Positions 33,074 to 45,250 of a stretch of DNA of 64,000 bases are shown here, one piece after another (the first letter of the stretch is position 1; every line of letters starts with the position of its first letter). The position numbers were made by a program, and so were the translations under genes. Under the pieces are notes generated by a model. That model saw nothing but the letters and a program-made list of their open reading frames with translations, had not been told where the DNA came from and did no database searches. The DNA is taken from positions 196,524,001 to 196,588,000 of the forward strand of contig CM059582.1 in assembly GCA_030407085.1 (NCBI GenBank), read 5' to 3'. The DNA comes from Trichopria drosophilae (Eukaryota; Arthropoda; Insecta; Hymenoptera; Diapriidae).

Positions 33074-33935
33074 CACTCTAAAATGTTTTAAAAAAACGTT
33101 TTTTGGTTTAAAAATAAGATTCTTTCGTTTTAGAAACAATATTTTTTTTTCATTTCAAGACTACCTAAGGGTCTTAAAAATAAGATACAGCATTCTTTAT
33201 GTCTGGAAAAGTTTTTAAAATTTGTAATAAAAAAGTTTAAACGCGTTTTTCTGAAAACTACATTTTGGACACGTCCGGAAACTCACTCAATTTTGTATTG
33301 ATTGATTTGAAATTTGGAGAGAATTTTTAAAACAATTTTTGTAAGGGATTACACCACTCTAAAATGTTTAAAAAAGCAGTTTTTCCGTTTAAAAAACCAT
33401 TTTTTCCGTTAAAAAAAAATTTTTTGTTTCGTTTAAAAAGTTCCTAAGGGTCTTAAAAATAAGATACAGCATGCTTTATGTCTGGAAAAGTTTTTAAAAA
33501 TTGTAATAAAAAAGTTTAAATGCGTTTTTCTGAAAACTACATTTTGGGCACGTCCGGAAACTCACTCAATTTTTTACTGATTGATTTGAAATTTGGAGAG
33601 AATTTTTTAAACAATTATTTTAAGGGATTACACCACTCTAAAATGTTTTAAAAAGCACTTTTTTCGTTTAAAAAAACATTTTTTCCGTTTAAAAAAACAT
33701 TTTTTCCGTTTAAAAAAACATTTTTTTCGTTAAAAAAAAATTTTTTGTTTCGTTTAAAAAGTTCCTAAGGGTCTTAAAAATAAGATACAGTATTGTTTAT
33801 GTATGGAAAAGTTTTTAAAGTTTAATTCAAAAAGTTTAAACGCGTTTTTCTGAAAACTACATTTTGGACACGTCCGGAAAGCTGTTTAGTTCTTTACTGA
33901 TTGATTTGAAATTTGGAGAGTATTTTTCAAACAAG
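33074..33935. repeat. Tandem array, three ~280-bp units
   Basis: CACTCTAAAATGTTT recurs at 33074, 33355 and 33634 (spacing 281 and 279). Each unit then shows CCTAAGGGTCTTAAAAATAAG, GGAAAAGTTTTTAAA, CGTTTTTCTGAAAACTACAT, CACGTCCGGAAA and GATTGATTTGAAATTTGGAGAG. The third unit has an internal roughly 21-bp tandem of CCGTTTAAAAAAACATTTTTT. Non-coding minisatellite-like DNA. Confidence 0.88.
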
Positions 33936-34840
33936 ATTATGTGGCATATTTCATTTCTAGTGTATATTTTTTGTCAAAATTGTCTAGAAATGTCCAAAAT
34001 GTTCGCAAAAAGTGTTGTAACAAAATTCTTGTATTTTTCTCCAACATTTTGTAAATAAAATTTTAAACAACTTTTGGATTTTAAAACCTTAAACAATTTT
34101 TGTCAATAAAAAATTGTCTTTTTGACTAAATTTCGTAAAAAAAATTAGTCAAATTTTTGTGACCAAGTGTCTTCTTTCAAGACAATTTTGGCATTTGAGA
34201 CACGAAAAATGTTTTGAAGGAAGACACTTGTTTTTCTTTTTATATAATTTTTTGTTCATAAAAGAAAAATTAATATATTTTATTTTTTTTCCTCAAAAAT
34301 TTGGACCACTCGAATTCCTCATCAAAAAGTAAAAAAGAAACATCAACAAAAATGGTTAAAATACGCGCATAACCTATTTTTACTGTATTAAACAAAAATC
34401 AAAATTGGTCCAAATATCTCAATAGTGACAACCGGCATTAAAAATGTCTTAAAAATGAAACTAAACACGGTAAATGGTACAGCAGAATCCGGAGCAACTA
34501 GTAGAAACTTGAATAACGAAATCACTAATAATCGACGTAACTAATCCAGGGAATTAAAAAACTAAACCCATCAAACGGTACTCATCGGTATGAGTGCACC
34601 CCCTTCACAAAATTATCCAATGTATCTCACCGAAAATCACTCGAAATGAACATGGAAGAAAGTTTCTCCACAAACGAACAATCTTGTTCGAGTTCATAAG
34701 GTTCCTGGTCGAAGCACAACAATTTTTGACGATTCTGGTAGTGGCACCGCGATTTGTTCGATGCTCCGGATTACGTAAGAATAAGCACGCACTTAAATCA
34801 TGGGCTGACAGTAACGTGACAACCTAATCTAACTTGATGG
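33936..34840. other. AT-rich DNA, nothing recognised
   Basis: Contains an internal similarity (ACACTTG/CAAGTGTC around 34160 and 34225) but no clear element. Short frames only. Confidence 0.4.
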
Positions 34841-35720
34841 GTTTCAGGGTTCATCGCGAAATTCTCACGGTCTCGGAGGACTAGTTCCCCCCAGGTCCCC
34901 CTGGGGCAGGTGAAAAAATCGTCACCGACGTGGTCCTCGATTTTTGTGACGTCAGATGAATCCCCGGGTTAAAAAAAATTGCACTATCACTTGAATAGGT
35001 CCTTAATTAAACGTTACCTTCCATGTGGACGACGATACGAGCACTCGAGATATCCCATCCGACACCGGCAACTGCCACCACGCTAACTGCGGCACACGAC
35101 CTAAATGCCGTCTCTGACTCCAAGAGAGAGAAGGAACTATAAGAACACCCGGCTCACTCCTTCTGTACGAAAATCGAAAACGGCAAGACGAGACGATCCA
35201 CACCACCGGCCTCAGCAACCCCAATAACGGTATTGCGCTCAGGCAAAAAAATGGCGGCGGAGGAGGGGGTGTCCGTAAACCGGGGGTTAAGTTGGGTGAG
35301 GTTAGGTTTAACAAGGAGGGGACAGCACCACTGGAAGAATGTCCGATTAACATCCTAAGAGCGAGACGCGCAAATAAATCTGGAAATCGACAATGCGACA
35401 TAGAAAGTCGCCCCCCTCCCCCTTGGTCCCGATCGAAAACTGGACTCATTGTGCAAAATCGCACACGCGATTATATAGCCAGCATCTGTTTTTGAGCCCC
35501 ACGAAAGCCGCGTTCGATCGCGGCCGTTGCAAGTTAGGGGGAGGACGTAGGTACGTATCGTGGGCCCTTAAAGCTGCGTTCTTAAAGAAAATGGGCCTTA
35601 TGAGGCTCGTACAACACCCGGAGAAAAACAGCCCGAACCGGAAAGGTGTTGGATAGGAAACGGTGGTTTCTGTGTAAACGCTTCGAGAAAATGACCGGAC
35701 GTCAATCCAAAAACAAGGCG
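34840..35720. promoter_or_regulatory. CpG/GC-rich island; possible promoter or 5' leader
   Basis: Distinctly GC-rich with many CpGs. On the minus strand CATGGAAG|GTAACG (35024-35012) offers an ATG and a donor at the island's edge. Joining it to the E2F start exon would put the wrong phase ahead of that exon, so if it is a first exon of E2F it would be leader only. Frames on both strands (up to 153 codons, proline-rich) look compositional. Orientation and gene are undetermined. Confidence 0.3.
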
Positions 35721-36164
35721 GTCCAAGTGATTCCTTGGTTTTTTGCCCAAAATGGGAACGACTTCTCATTTTGATTTGGCAAGGTTAGAACTTAACGAGC
35801 TTGACATTTTGGAAGGAAAAATCATCCTTTCGATGAGGTTTCGGCTAATTTTACACGAGAAAATCAGATTTGTCACACCAGGTCCTTAATTGGATTATGT
35901 TGATCGAATTTAATTGGTCATTATCAGTTAATTGGAAACAGCTTGGAATGAGATTACGATGAAAAATTTGGAAATTTTTTATTTTAACCAATTAAGTCCC
36001 AAATGGATGCTTAAAAATGTACACATAATTTATTGTAGAAAAATAGGATTTTTCTATAAAAACTAATTTTAGATCTGAAATTTTTATATACAAACCGGTG
36101 AAATACTTTTCTATCTAGAAAAGAGTCCAAAATGTTAGGACATGTGTGGTCTAGAATACAAAAT

Positions 36165-36720
36165 TTAATATAGCAATCCTCAAAATGGCGCCGAAATGAA
36201 CATTTTTTAAAAATTTCAGGACGCCGTAATTAAAAAAAGCTATGAGCTTCTTAAAAAAAAAAACGATAAGAGCGAAAAGTTCTCGGAATTAGTTCAGGAA
36301 TACACTCGAGTTTTTCCAGATTTGTCTGTCGATATTTTGAAAAAATTTTTAATTTTTTTGTCACGAAAAATTCAGAAAATTTCTGAAAAAATGTAAGTAT
36401 ATTCTCCGATGAATTCCAAGCAATTTTTATTCTCTGCAATTTTTTTTTAAAAAGTTGATAGTTTTGGAGAAAAAAAAATTTTTCTATTTCAAGAACTATA
36501 ATCTTTTGAAAGAAGGCTTTAAAAAAATAAAAAAATGCTTGGAATTCATCACAGAATATAAGCACTAATATTTTTTTAGAGTTTTTTGTAAATGTTTTTT
36601 AAATTTTCAAGAAAACCAAATGAAAAATTTATCAAAATGTTAAAATGAAAATCTCAAAAAAACTGGTAATATTCCTTACTGTATTCTAAGAACGCCATAT
36701 TGAGGATAGTCATATTGTAC
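36165..36720. mobile_element. Imperfect foldback element
   Basis: AATCCTCAAAATGGCGCC near 36174 is mirrored by GAACGCCATATTGAGGAT near 36690, and GATGAATTCCAAGCA near 36409 by TGCTTGGAATTCATC near 36536. The centre is near 36480. Old and diverged. The following 36.7-37.2 kb shows similar short pairings but no clear ends. Confidence 0.5.
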
Positions 36721-39700
36721 AATTTCTTAGAATTTATAAAGAAATCTAATTTTTTTAGATTTTTTATGGTATTTTGAAAAATGTTGTGCTTAAATTTCTC
36801 TAAAAAATTTTAAAAATATTCCGCAAAATGTTTGAAGGATTTCTAGTATAGTTCGTGACAAATTTCAGGAAATTTTTGTTCTTACAAAATTTTCCAAAGG
36901 TGATAGTTTTCGAAAAAAAATGTTATATTTGAGGATATTTTTTCTCCAAAACTATCTACTTCTGGAAAAAATTTCTTAGACTTGAACATAGAATATACTA
37001 GCATTTTTTGACAGTTTTTTTTTAATGTTATGAAAAATTTCTATAAATTCCAAGAAAAAACTGAAAAAATTGCATTATGTTTCTGGATGAATTGTAGAAA
37101 TTTGTTATTTTTACTATTTTGTTTGGAGAGTCTAATATTTTTCGAGTTACAACGTCCGGAAACATTTTAAATAAATTTTCATTGTGGTCGCCATTTTGTG
37201 GGCGTTAAAATGAAGTGATGCAAAAGAGTAAAATTTTTTGTTAAAATTCAATTAATCCGTGCATTATCGTGCGTAATTTCCTTCGAAACCCAATTACCGA
37301 TGGTTTGAAAAAATTGATAAACATAAAAATTTCTACTTTTTTTTTTGCATTTTTATCAATATTGACGCCATTTTGGAATTTCTGTCGGCCGAAACTGAAT
37401 TTTGATTCCGGAAAGTGGAAAAGTGACCTAAAAATCATTATGATACTGAGCTACATTGAAATTGTCCAAACTTTCGTAACTAAAGTAATCAAGCAAATAA
37501 AAGACAATTTTATGAACTCTTGGACGTTAATAGGTTATAATAACGCAATTATGCAATATCAATAGTTGACGATTGCCTACTTTATGACCAACTGAAAATC
37601 CATTTCTATAACGGGAGTAATAATCTCGAGATTGGGTTGTAACGACACCTGGCGGTATCATGCGTAACTAAAACTATCGAAATTCTATATAAACTACAGA
37701 TTTATTACAATTTAAGTAGATACAGAAAAACAACGTTCTTAATATTCAATTATTATTAAATATCAATAATTTTTAATGTTTTGTTATTATATATTAATCT
37801 ATAACAAAAGTTTTTGAAATCGTTCTTCCAAAGAAAAACAGTGGTTATATTTCGACTTTTTTTTATTTGCCGATTACGAATATAATTGTAAAAATTAACG
37901 ATCACGCATTTTCAAGCAGCTATTTAAAAAAAAATGCAAAAAATGTTTTTTATTTTTAATTTATATGTTTAAGTTAAAAAATATGAGCATGACGAAAAAA
38001 TGCTTCCTGATTCGTTAAAATATTTTACAAATATTCTACAAATTTTTATTTTATTCTTAATGATATTGTTGAAGAAAGAAAGCATTATTGCTTTTAAAAA
38101 AAATTTAAACGAGCAGAAATAATTTGTAACAAATGTTTGTTTAGTAACTCAAATTTTGTTTTTATTGCCTTGTAAAAGATTTTAAATAAACGTTTCAATA
38201 TGACTGCATTTTAACGAGTGGTAGCTCACGTTTTCCAGACACAAATTCTTTACAACTTCACCGAATTCATTTTTAGAAATTCTTCACGTTACCTTTAAAA
38301 ATTTATCAAAATCGTCCGGTGAAGTTGTAGAGAATGTTTTTCTCGAAAGAGTAAGACATCATTCTTTAAAATGCATCGAGTTATTATAATTTGTTAAACT
38401 TTTTGATAAGACCACAATACGAAAATTTGAGTTATTAACAAAATTTGTTTTACAAATTATTTTTGAATATTTAATTTATTTATCAAGAAGAATACAATTT
38501 TTTGATTTTAAAAATATAATCCATAATAAACACTATGTTCTTGGAAATGTTTTAAAATATTTTTTATCATTACATTTAGCATATATGTAGTAAAAAGTCC
38601 CAATTTTTTACATCTAAATCATTAAATGAATTTCTAACAATAACACTTTTTTAAGTCCTTCAACTGAAATAGCAAACATTTAGTATTAATTTAAACAATA
38701 AAATTAAATTACTAATGAAATTATAAATCCTATTTTATTTATATATTATTTGTTACTTTTACAAATTGATTTGACTAATTCGTTAGTCACAATTTAAAAT
38801 GCACTAGAAAAAGTTAATCATAGTCACTTAATTGATCAAAATTTGTAATGTAATCCTCCTCATGTAAACAAAATACAAAATAACAAAAATATTGATGACT
38901 ACATTTGTAATACCAACAATATTTTTCGTCCGACGAAAATAAATCGTTTAACTAAGTACACAAGATTTGTCAGTATCAGGTGACGATTAAAACATGTATG
39001 TTCTAATAAAGTGTTAAAAATATTTAGTAACTGTTCTTATATGAAGTGGTTTTACACTAATATATGTAATGTTGATTTATTGTCATCTGATGTCATATCA
39101 CACGATAAGGCATGGGAAAACAATATAAGTAGAATTAAAAAAAGACAAATTATTTTTAACTTTCGATACTATGTTAGTATCGAGAAATAGAAAAGTAATT
39201 TTTTAATTATCCAAACTTCTGTTCATCTGAAATTAGTTATTCCTTATCGTTTTGTTATTTAAATATTAAATGTGTTATAACATATATTGTTAAAGATATT
39301 TAACAATAAACATTCCATTTCATTTTGTTATGCATAATTTTCCTAAGATTATCAAATAATGTCTATATTTTATCTCCAACTAGTGTTAATAAATAAACAT
39401 TTCCAATTGGAATATAAAACTAAGAACATTTAAGTGCAAGTAGAATGAGATTTAACTGTGAATGAAAACTTAAACGTTTATAACATTACAAGATTACAAT
39501 GATCAAGATAAGAAATGAAACATTGAAACTCCCTTGTTTAGAAGTGATGCATCTTTGATTAAACGTTATTCTTCATTTTTTAGATAGTTAGTGGGCGCAG
39601 TAACACCTGTCTTGTAAACAAGTGACATTCTAAGATTGCTAGTCCGATAATGGTACACAGGGTGAAATGGGTATTTTGACTGTTTGTCAGGTAGTCTTTA

Positions 39701-42500
39701 AAATCTTCATTTTCAAAATTTAAGAAACCATAACTAATCCAAACTGATTTAATATCAATATTAATGATTCCCCCCACTTTAGTAATTCCACAACCAAAAG
39801 CATTTTTTTATTAACTAAAAGTGTTGCCACCTGTCATGATTACATTTCCCCTATCAACAATTGTAATATTTAGTATAAACTACTAAATTTTAATATCAGT
39901 ATTACAATTGTTCAAAATATCTGAGAAAGCAAAACATTAAAAAAAATTAGTATTATAAAATTTACGCATAATTAGTTTACGTTTCTACATAATATTCTTC
40001 TAAATTTAAAAAATGTCTAGCATGATGCAGAAAATATTGTTCTCAAGTTACACAATGCTGACCGTGGTGATCGATACAGGATTACATAAATTTATCTTAT
40101 ATATACGCACCCGTACATAAGAAGATTGAAGGGTCTTCAGCAGAATACAAAGGCATCATCTGCTAACAACGTAAATTGCAGGTATAAATACGTTTAAATC
40201 ACTTCAAAAACCTGCAAATCAGGCATTTGAACTGAATTTTAATGAAAAATGATTCATCATCCCTAACCGTGAATGTATACTTGCAGAACGAGAAAGTGGA
40301 TTTGTTTCGTTACAAAATGAACTTCGTAAAACTAAATCACGAAAATAAATATAAATCCTCTACTTCCATCAAATCCGTTCGAAATTGCCCAATAAAACAA
40401 AGAAAGAGCAAACAATACATTCGTAATTGAACAATTACCTCATCCAGTAATAAAAGTGACAGAAACGTTACCTCACTGGTCATTCTCCCTGTTTGAACGT
40501 TACCTTCAAGGTTGTAAAATCGATCCGTTCAAACATTCTAGTAATTTATGCCTTTGTTACCCAAAACACGTTGAAGATGAATGATCCCTCTTTGCCGCTA
40601 ATGCCGAAACATTATTACAGATTTATGTAATATTTTTATGTAATAATTTAAAAACAATATTTTACAGAGGCCTGTACCTTACATGTAGTACGATTCCATC
40701 CAGGGGCCTTCTTCTTTGTGGGACTATTTTAGGTCCCTTTTTGACTTTTAGTTTTTCTTCCATTTTAACAAAATTAAAATGAAAGGCTCCACTTGTTAAG
40801 GACTTTACGTATAATCAAAAAGAACACGAAAGAAATGGAAAAATAGCACATCGAAGGTATTGATCCGTGAAGTTCCAATTCCCAAGTTGAGAGTATGAAA
40901 GCTATCTCGACAAACATCCTAACATTTAGGTTATTTGAGAACCACGTGCTCAATAAAATAAATTGCGAGTCAGGTGACTTTGAAGCGCAATACCAATCTG
41001 AGCTTTGGGAAACAGCCAAAGTCACCCAAAATGATTCAGCGTTCGCGAATACCGGTTGGTACGAAGGCAGAAAATACTATCGCTTCTCTCTATATTGACT
41101 TAAATTGAATGAAAGTAATATTTCACCGCGGAAGAGAAAGTTCTACTTTTCGCATAATATGCCATATAAATTATTTACGGATTCTCGACGTGGCTATGAA
41201 TTCTATTCGTTCTATCTTCGGGAATTCGCATTATTTCAAATGTATTTTAAGACAAAAAATGTACTTTTCCATTTCGTGTGACTGTAATATACTTTAGAAA
41301 ATATCCGAGCAGTCTTCAAGATATCGGCATCTGCTGTGTCAGCGCTTATACATTAATTGCAGGTGTCTATAAATTGAAATTGAGGCTAGTGAGTAAGTTG
41401 CTGTCACAGGCATGCGTAATCATATCCTAAATATCTTCTAAACTTGACTGTATTAATTGTGAAACACGATTAAATAGGCTAGTTTCAAAATATCTCTTTC
41501 CATAACAAAATTAGTTTGTGTAGTAATGTAGATAGTACGTCAGTGGAGTTTGAGTAAAAATTACACAAAATTGTTAAAATATTCCATTTTTAATTAAATA
41601 ATTTACTAGTAAAAGCTGTTTATTAATTGTGGTTTGTATTGGTGAGCACTAAGACACCAAACATTGATACCGTGTAACTCAAGTAGATCAGCGAAATTTA
41701 TTGATTGATGTACTGTATATACAGATTGAGCAGCTATAAATACAGGTATATTACGTTAGAATGGAGCTATACCTCGTGGTATAGATACCTAGTACAAAAA
41801 TATTATTAAATCAATTTCAAAATTTACTATTTCAAAAAAGATTTAACACCAAACATTTTTTATAGCTGTATTTTTAAAGTTGCAACCAGTTAAACATTTG
41901 CCAAAATAGTAAAATCCGAAAACCTCTCAGTTTCAACCGTTCAAAACTATGGTTGATTTTATCGTGCATACTAGAAATGGTGCTCATTTTAAAGCTCAGA
42001 ACGTGTACTTTCACCAAACCAACATTAAATTTTGAAAAATAAAAAATTTTAATTTTTACGAACAAAAAACATTTTTAAATGTAATTTTGAAGGTCAAAGC
42101 CACGAATTAAACCTTGAACAAAAAATGTTACCGTAATCATTGACGAATTCTCTACAAACCTAGAAATTTTCAAAATGGAGAACCGATGGACTCTATTTTT
42201 TTAAAGAGTTTGAATTCAACGCTGACGACGCAATTATAATGATAAATGTGCTCACGTCTCACTGATCAGAAATTGTTTATCTTTCTATACGTAACATATC
42301 CAAATGATAGGAAATATTAAGAAAATATTTTAAATTTTGAAAGATTTTTTATTAAATCTGTAAAAATGTGTTGTTTTCATATTGAAATCATTAGAAACTT
42401 CAAAAGCTCCACGGTACCGTAAATCTAAAATATATTTTATATTTTGAATGTGAATATTTAGTGCAGTCAGTGTAGTTGCTGCTTCTACCGCTAGATGCAA
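36720..42500. other. AT-rich DNA without recognised genes
   Basis: Read on both strands. Only chance frames (up to 98 codons) with no family resemblance. 40100-41400 is slightly less AT-rich but shows no coding continuity. Confidence 0.4.
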
Positions 42501-42509
42501 TTGCGATTG

Positions 42510-42700
42510 CCGCTATCCGAAATAGCACACTTTACTCCTTCGATATATCTGGAGTATTTCAGTGGAACAATCAAATGTCCAACGTTCGTACTATTTCTGT
42601 TCCGGAATGTGACTGAAATATTTCCGGAGAATATTCCTAAAATTCCACTGGAATATTCCAGATATATCGAGGGAATGACGTGTACTATTTAGGTTTGCGT
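42510..42700. mobile_element. Foldback MITE
   Basis: CGATATATCTGGAGTATTTC and AGTGGAA on the left are mirrored by TTCCACT and GGAATATTCCAGATATATCG on the right. Pairing extends weakly outward through CGAAATAGCACAC and GTGTACTATTTAGG. About 190 bp. The 65-codon frame spanning it is a by-product. Confidence 0.7.
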
Positions 42701-44290
42701 TTTCCGATATTTAGAGAACTATTGCTCATCCAATATATAAGGAAATCTAGGTTATATTGGCGCTTACACGTGTTGCTACATGAAGGTAATCATTTTTAAC
42801 ATTTCACTAAAACATTTAAAATGTCGTCTAAACTCCCAGTAATGCCTTCAAATTAATGTCTAACGATGTTTCAATTCATGTCTGGATCAACATTAAGAAT
42901 GATAAATCAGAACATTAAAAGTCAAATGTGGCTATATCCCCACTTTAAACAATGTCCTGAATTTTGGTTTGCCAGTCACATACTCATTCGATGCGAGAGT
43001 GAGAGAGCAATATATGTCGATGTAAAGTGCACTAGTTGTCCTTCAGTTCCCCAGTCACATCTCCCCTACATGCTCTGGACTTCTATACATGTCGTTGCTA
43101 TTGGGATTCCTATTAGGGTCGTTGACCCCGTAAGATATGGAAGTACGATTTTTGGCATTTCCTTTGCTGTCACTGTCCAGCTGTCTTTCGATATTGCGCA
43201 TTCTTCGTAAGTCGCTTCGGTGATGCGTTACAATGCAATACAATTTTACGATTTTCGACGTTACGCTCAGGTTTTTTCTTTTTCGAAACGAATAGTGGCC
43301 AGAAATTGAAAAACCGAAAGAAGACTATGAATGAGACAGAGCCGGCGAAGAGACCGAAAACATAAATGAGAGTGGCTAAAAAAAAGGGAGAAAGAGGGAC
43401 AGAGAGAGAGAACACGAGCGTGATTAACAAACCCCGTGTAAAATTCAACTGAAATGCAATTCAACCGGTCCAAAGAAAAAAAAAAAGCGGAAAGAATTTA
43501 AGTGCGAAAAAATGAATATGAAATCCTGTTTTTCAAGAAAAGTAAAACATTGGCGAGCATGTATTCCTTTGCTTCTGAAGATTCTCCATGTATAATGTCC
43601 CTTGCGTGTACATTAAAGCTTTTAAAAGCCAACAATTTTCTACAAAATATCAGTGTGGTTTTATTTTGTCTGGTCGAAAATGTGGTGCTAAATTGTAAAA
43701 TGTAACATGGGAAAAAATCGTATTTAGCACCGTTGTCACTCCAAACGCTATCGATCACTGTCTTCACTACTTGGTGTCAATATCATCAAGACTCTTAAAT
43801 TCAATGATCCTCAACGTCATAAACATCGCCGAATTTCAAAGGTCAAAGATGAAAGTGCGAGCCATCTTACGAGAATTTAAGAGAATGGTTCCATCCCATC
43901 CTCCGTAGATCATTGAAAGGAACCAGGAGGATCGATGGGACGTTATAAAATTTGTTAAAAGCAATTTCAGGCACTCGCGCGTCGGATAATTGGTAGGAAG
44001 GCTTGAAAAAAAGGCCGCTGTTTGTCAGAATCAGATACCTGTATAATTACCGATTTGTTGGTAATTATTAGAAGTATGTAGAGAATAGATTCTAATCTTC
44101 GACTCGCTGAGAACTTAGCTCCAGCTTATCCGTTCCATACGTTACCGCCTTTCAACCAGCGTCGAAGGCATCTGCTATACATGGTAGAACTTGCTTTTTT
44201 GTGTGGTGGCCGTTGCCCATGCATGTAACGTACGTAATACCGCATACAATCCCAATTTTTTTTTAACGTGCTCGATCGTATCTGTCGTAT
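42700..44290. other. Mixed AT-rich DNA, no gene recognised
   Basis: The plus-strand frame 42866-43210 (114 codons, CTSCPSVPQSHLPYMLW) and overlapping minus-strand frames were inspected. None resembles a known family and none has splice or start support. A GAGAGAGAG tract lies near 43400. Confidence 0.35.
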
Positions 44291-45250
44291 TAGACGTGTA
44301 GGTCGCGATGGATTCGTTGCAATTCCCTCTTACTCTCTCCTCCTTCATAGTTTCACCTCGGCCCCCTCCCCCTTTGTCACTGTGTCAATTGCATTGTAAT
44401 GTATATATACACAGTTTCTTGCCATCTTATTGTAAACGTCTCCCTGTGTCATACATTTTCACCGTGCCCTTCTTCGCACATTCTCTTCTGTGTGATAGTC
44501 TCTTGTCTCTTCTTCGTTCCTCTCTAAGCTCATTCCGTCGATACGTAATGTATATTATGTATTCTTGCTACCTAGACTCTAGGTCTTCTCGATCCGAATT
44601 CCCTTCCTTCTCTTTCCAACAGACATTCCTTTTCCATCTCCTTTTAGCTCCCTGGACCTTTTCTCTTTCTCGTACCCTCTTTACATTTCCCCCCGTTGCA
44701 AAACTCTCACTCTCTGTGTTCTCTATACATAATACCTCGATTCTTTCCCCCAGATCATTCCTACACTCCCCCCTCTCTTCTGTCTCTCTCTCTTACTCTC
44801 CCCCAGACTCCAGAGCTATCTTGTTAGGCGGCTCCTTCTCCAGTCGCCTTTCATCCATCTCTGTCTATCCTTGTACCGGATTCTCTCGAAATACATCGAA
44901 ACCGGTACCTTCCCAAGATTCCCTCTTCGATCAGCTGTTAACAATCGTGGCCGTACGCGTATAATATCGACCGGAGCGCCACGAAAGTTTGCCTCGACCA
45001 ACTGCGCGATGGTGGCGAATCCTCCACGAATATTAGCTTGAATGGTAAATACATGCGTCGGCGGTTTTTGTTCAACCTCGTTGGCACGCATGTCGAAGCG
45101 ATATGAGGCAGGTCGGCGCACAGTCGTCCCACCGGAAGTCGCCAGTTGCGGATGTCGTCGACGACGAAAGCCTGACATACATATGTCTGGTCTTAAACAT
45201 TTCAATCCAAATAATTATCAATATTGCTCACATACATAAGAACAAGTATG
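44290..45250. other. CT-rich / CpG-rich island
   Basis: 44290-44830 is pyrimidine-rich (CTCTCTC-type), which alone produces a 218-codon serine/leucine/proline-rich plus-strand frame from 44308. 44880-45190 is CpG-rich with a 129-codon minus-strand frame (44816-45205) of no recognised family. Regulatory or leader DNA is possible; no gene is claimed. Confidence 0.3.

Noticed and set aside
35290..35315. Telomere-like GGTTAG words
   Set aside because: Only one or two imperfect copies (GTGAGGTTAGGTTTAAC); not a TTAGG array.
35003..35464. 153-codon minus-strand frame
   Set aside because: Proline and arginine rich by composition. The edge ATG-GAAG|GTAACG is noted as a possible leader, but its phase does not fit the E2F start exon.
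44308..44964. 218-codon plus-strand frame
   Set aside because: It is a by-product of a long CT-rich tract (serine, leucine, proline and phenylalanine only); an opposing frame overlaps it.
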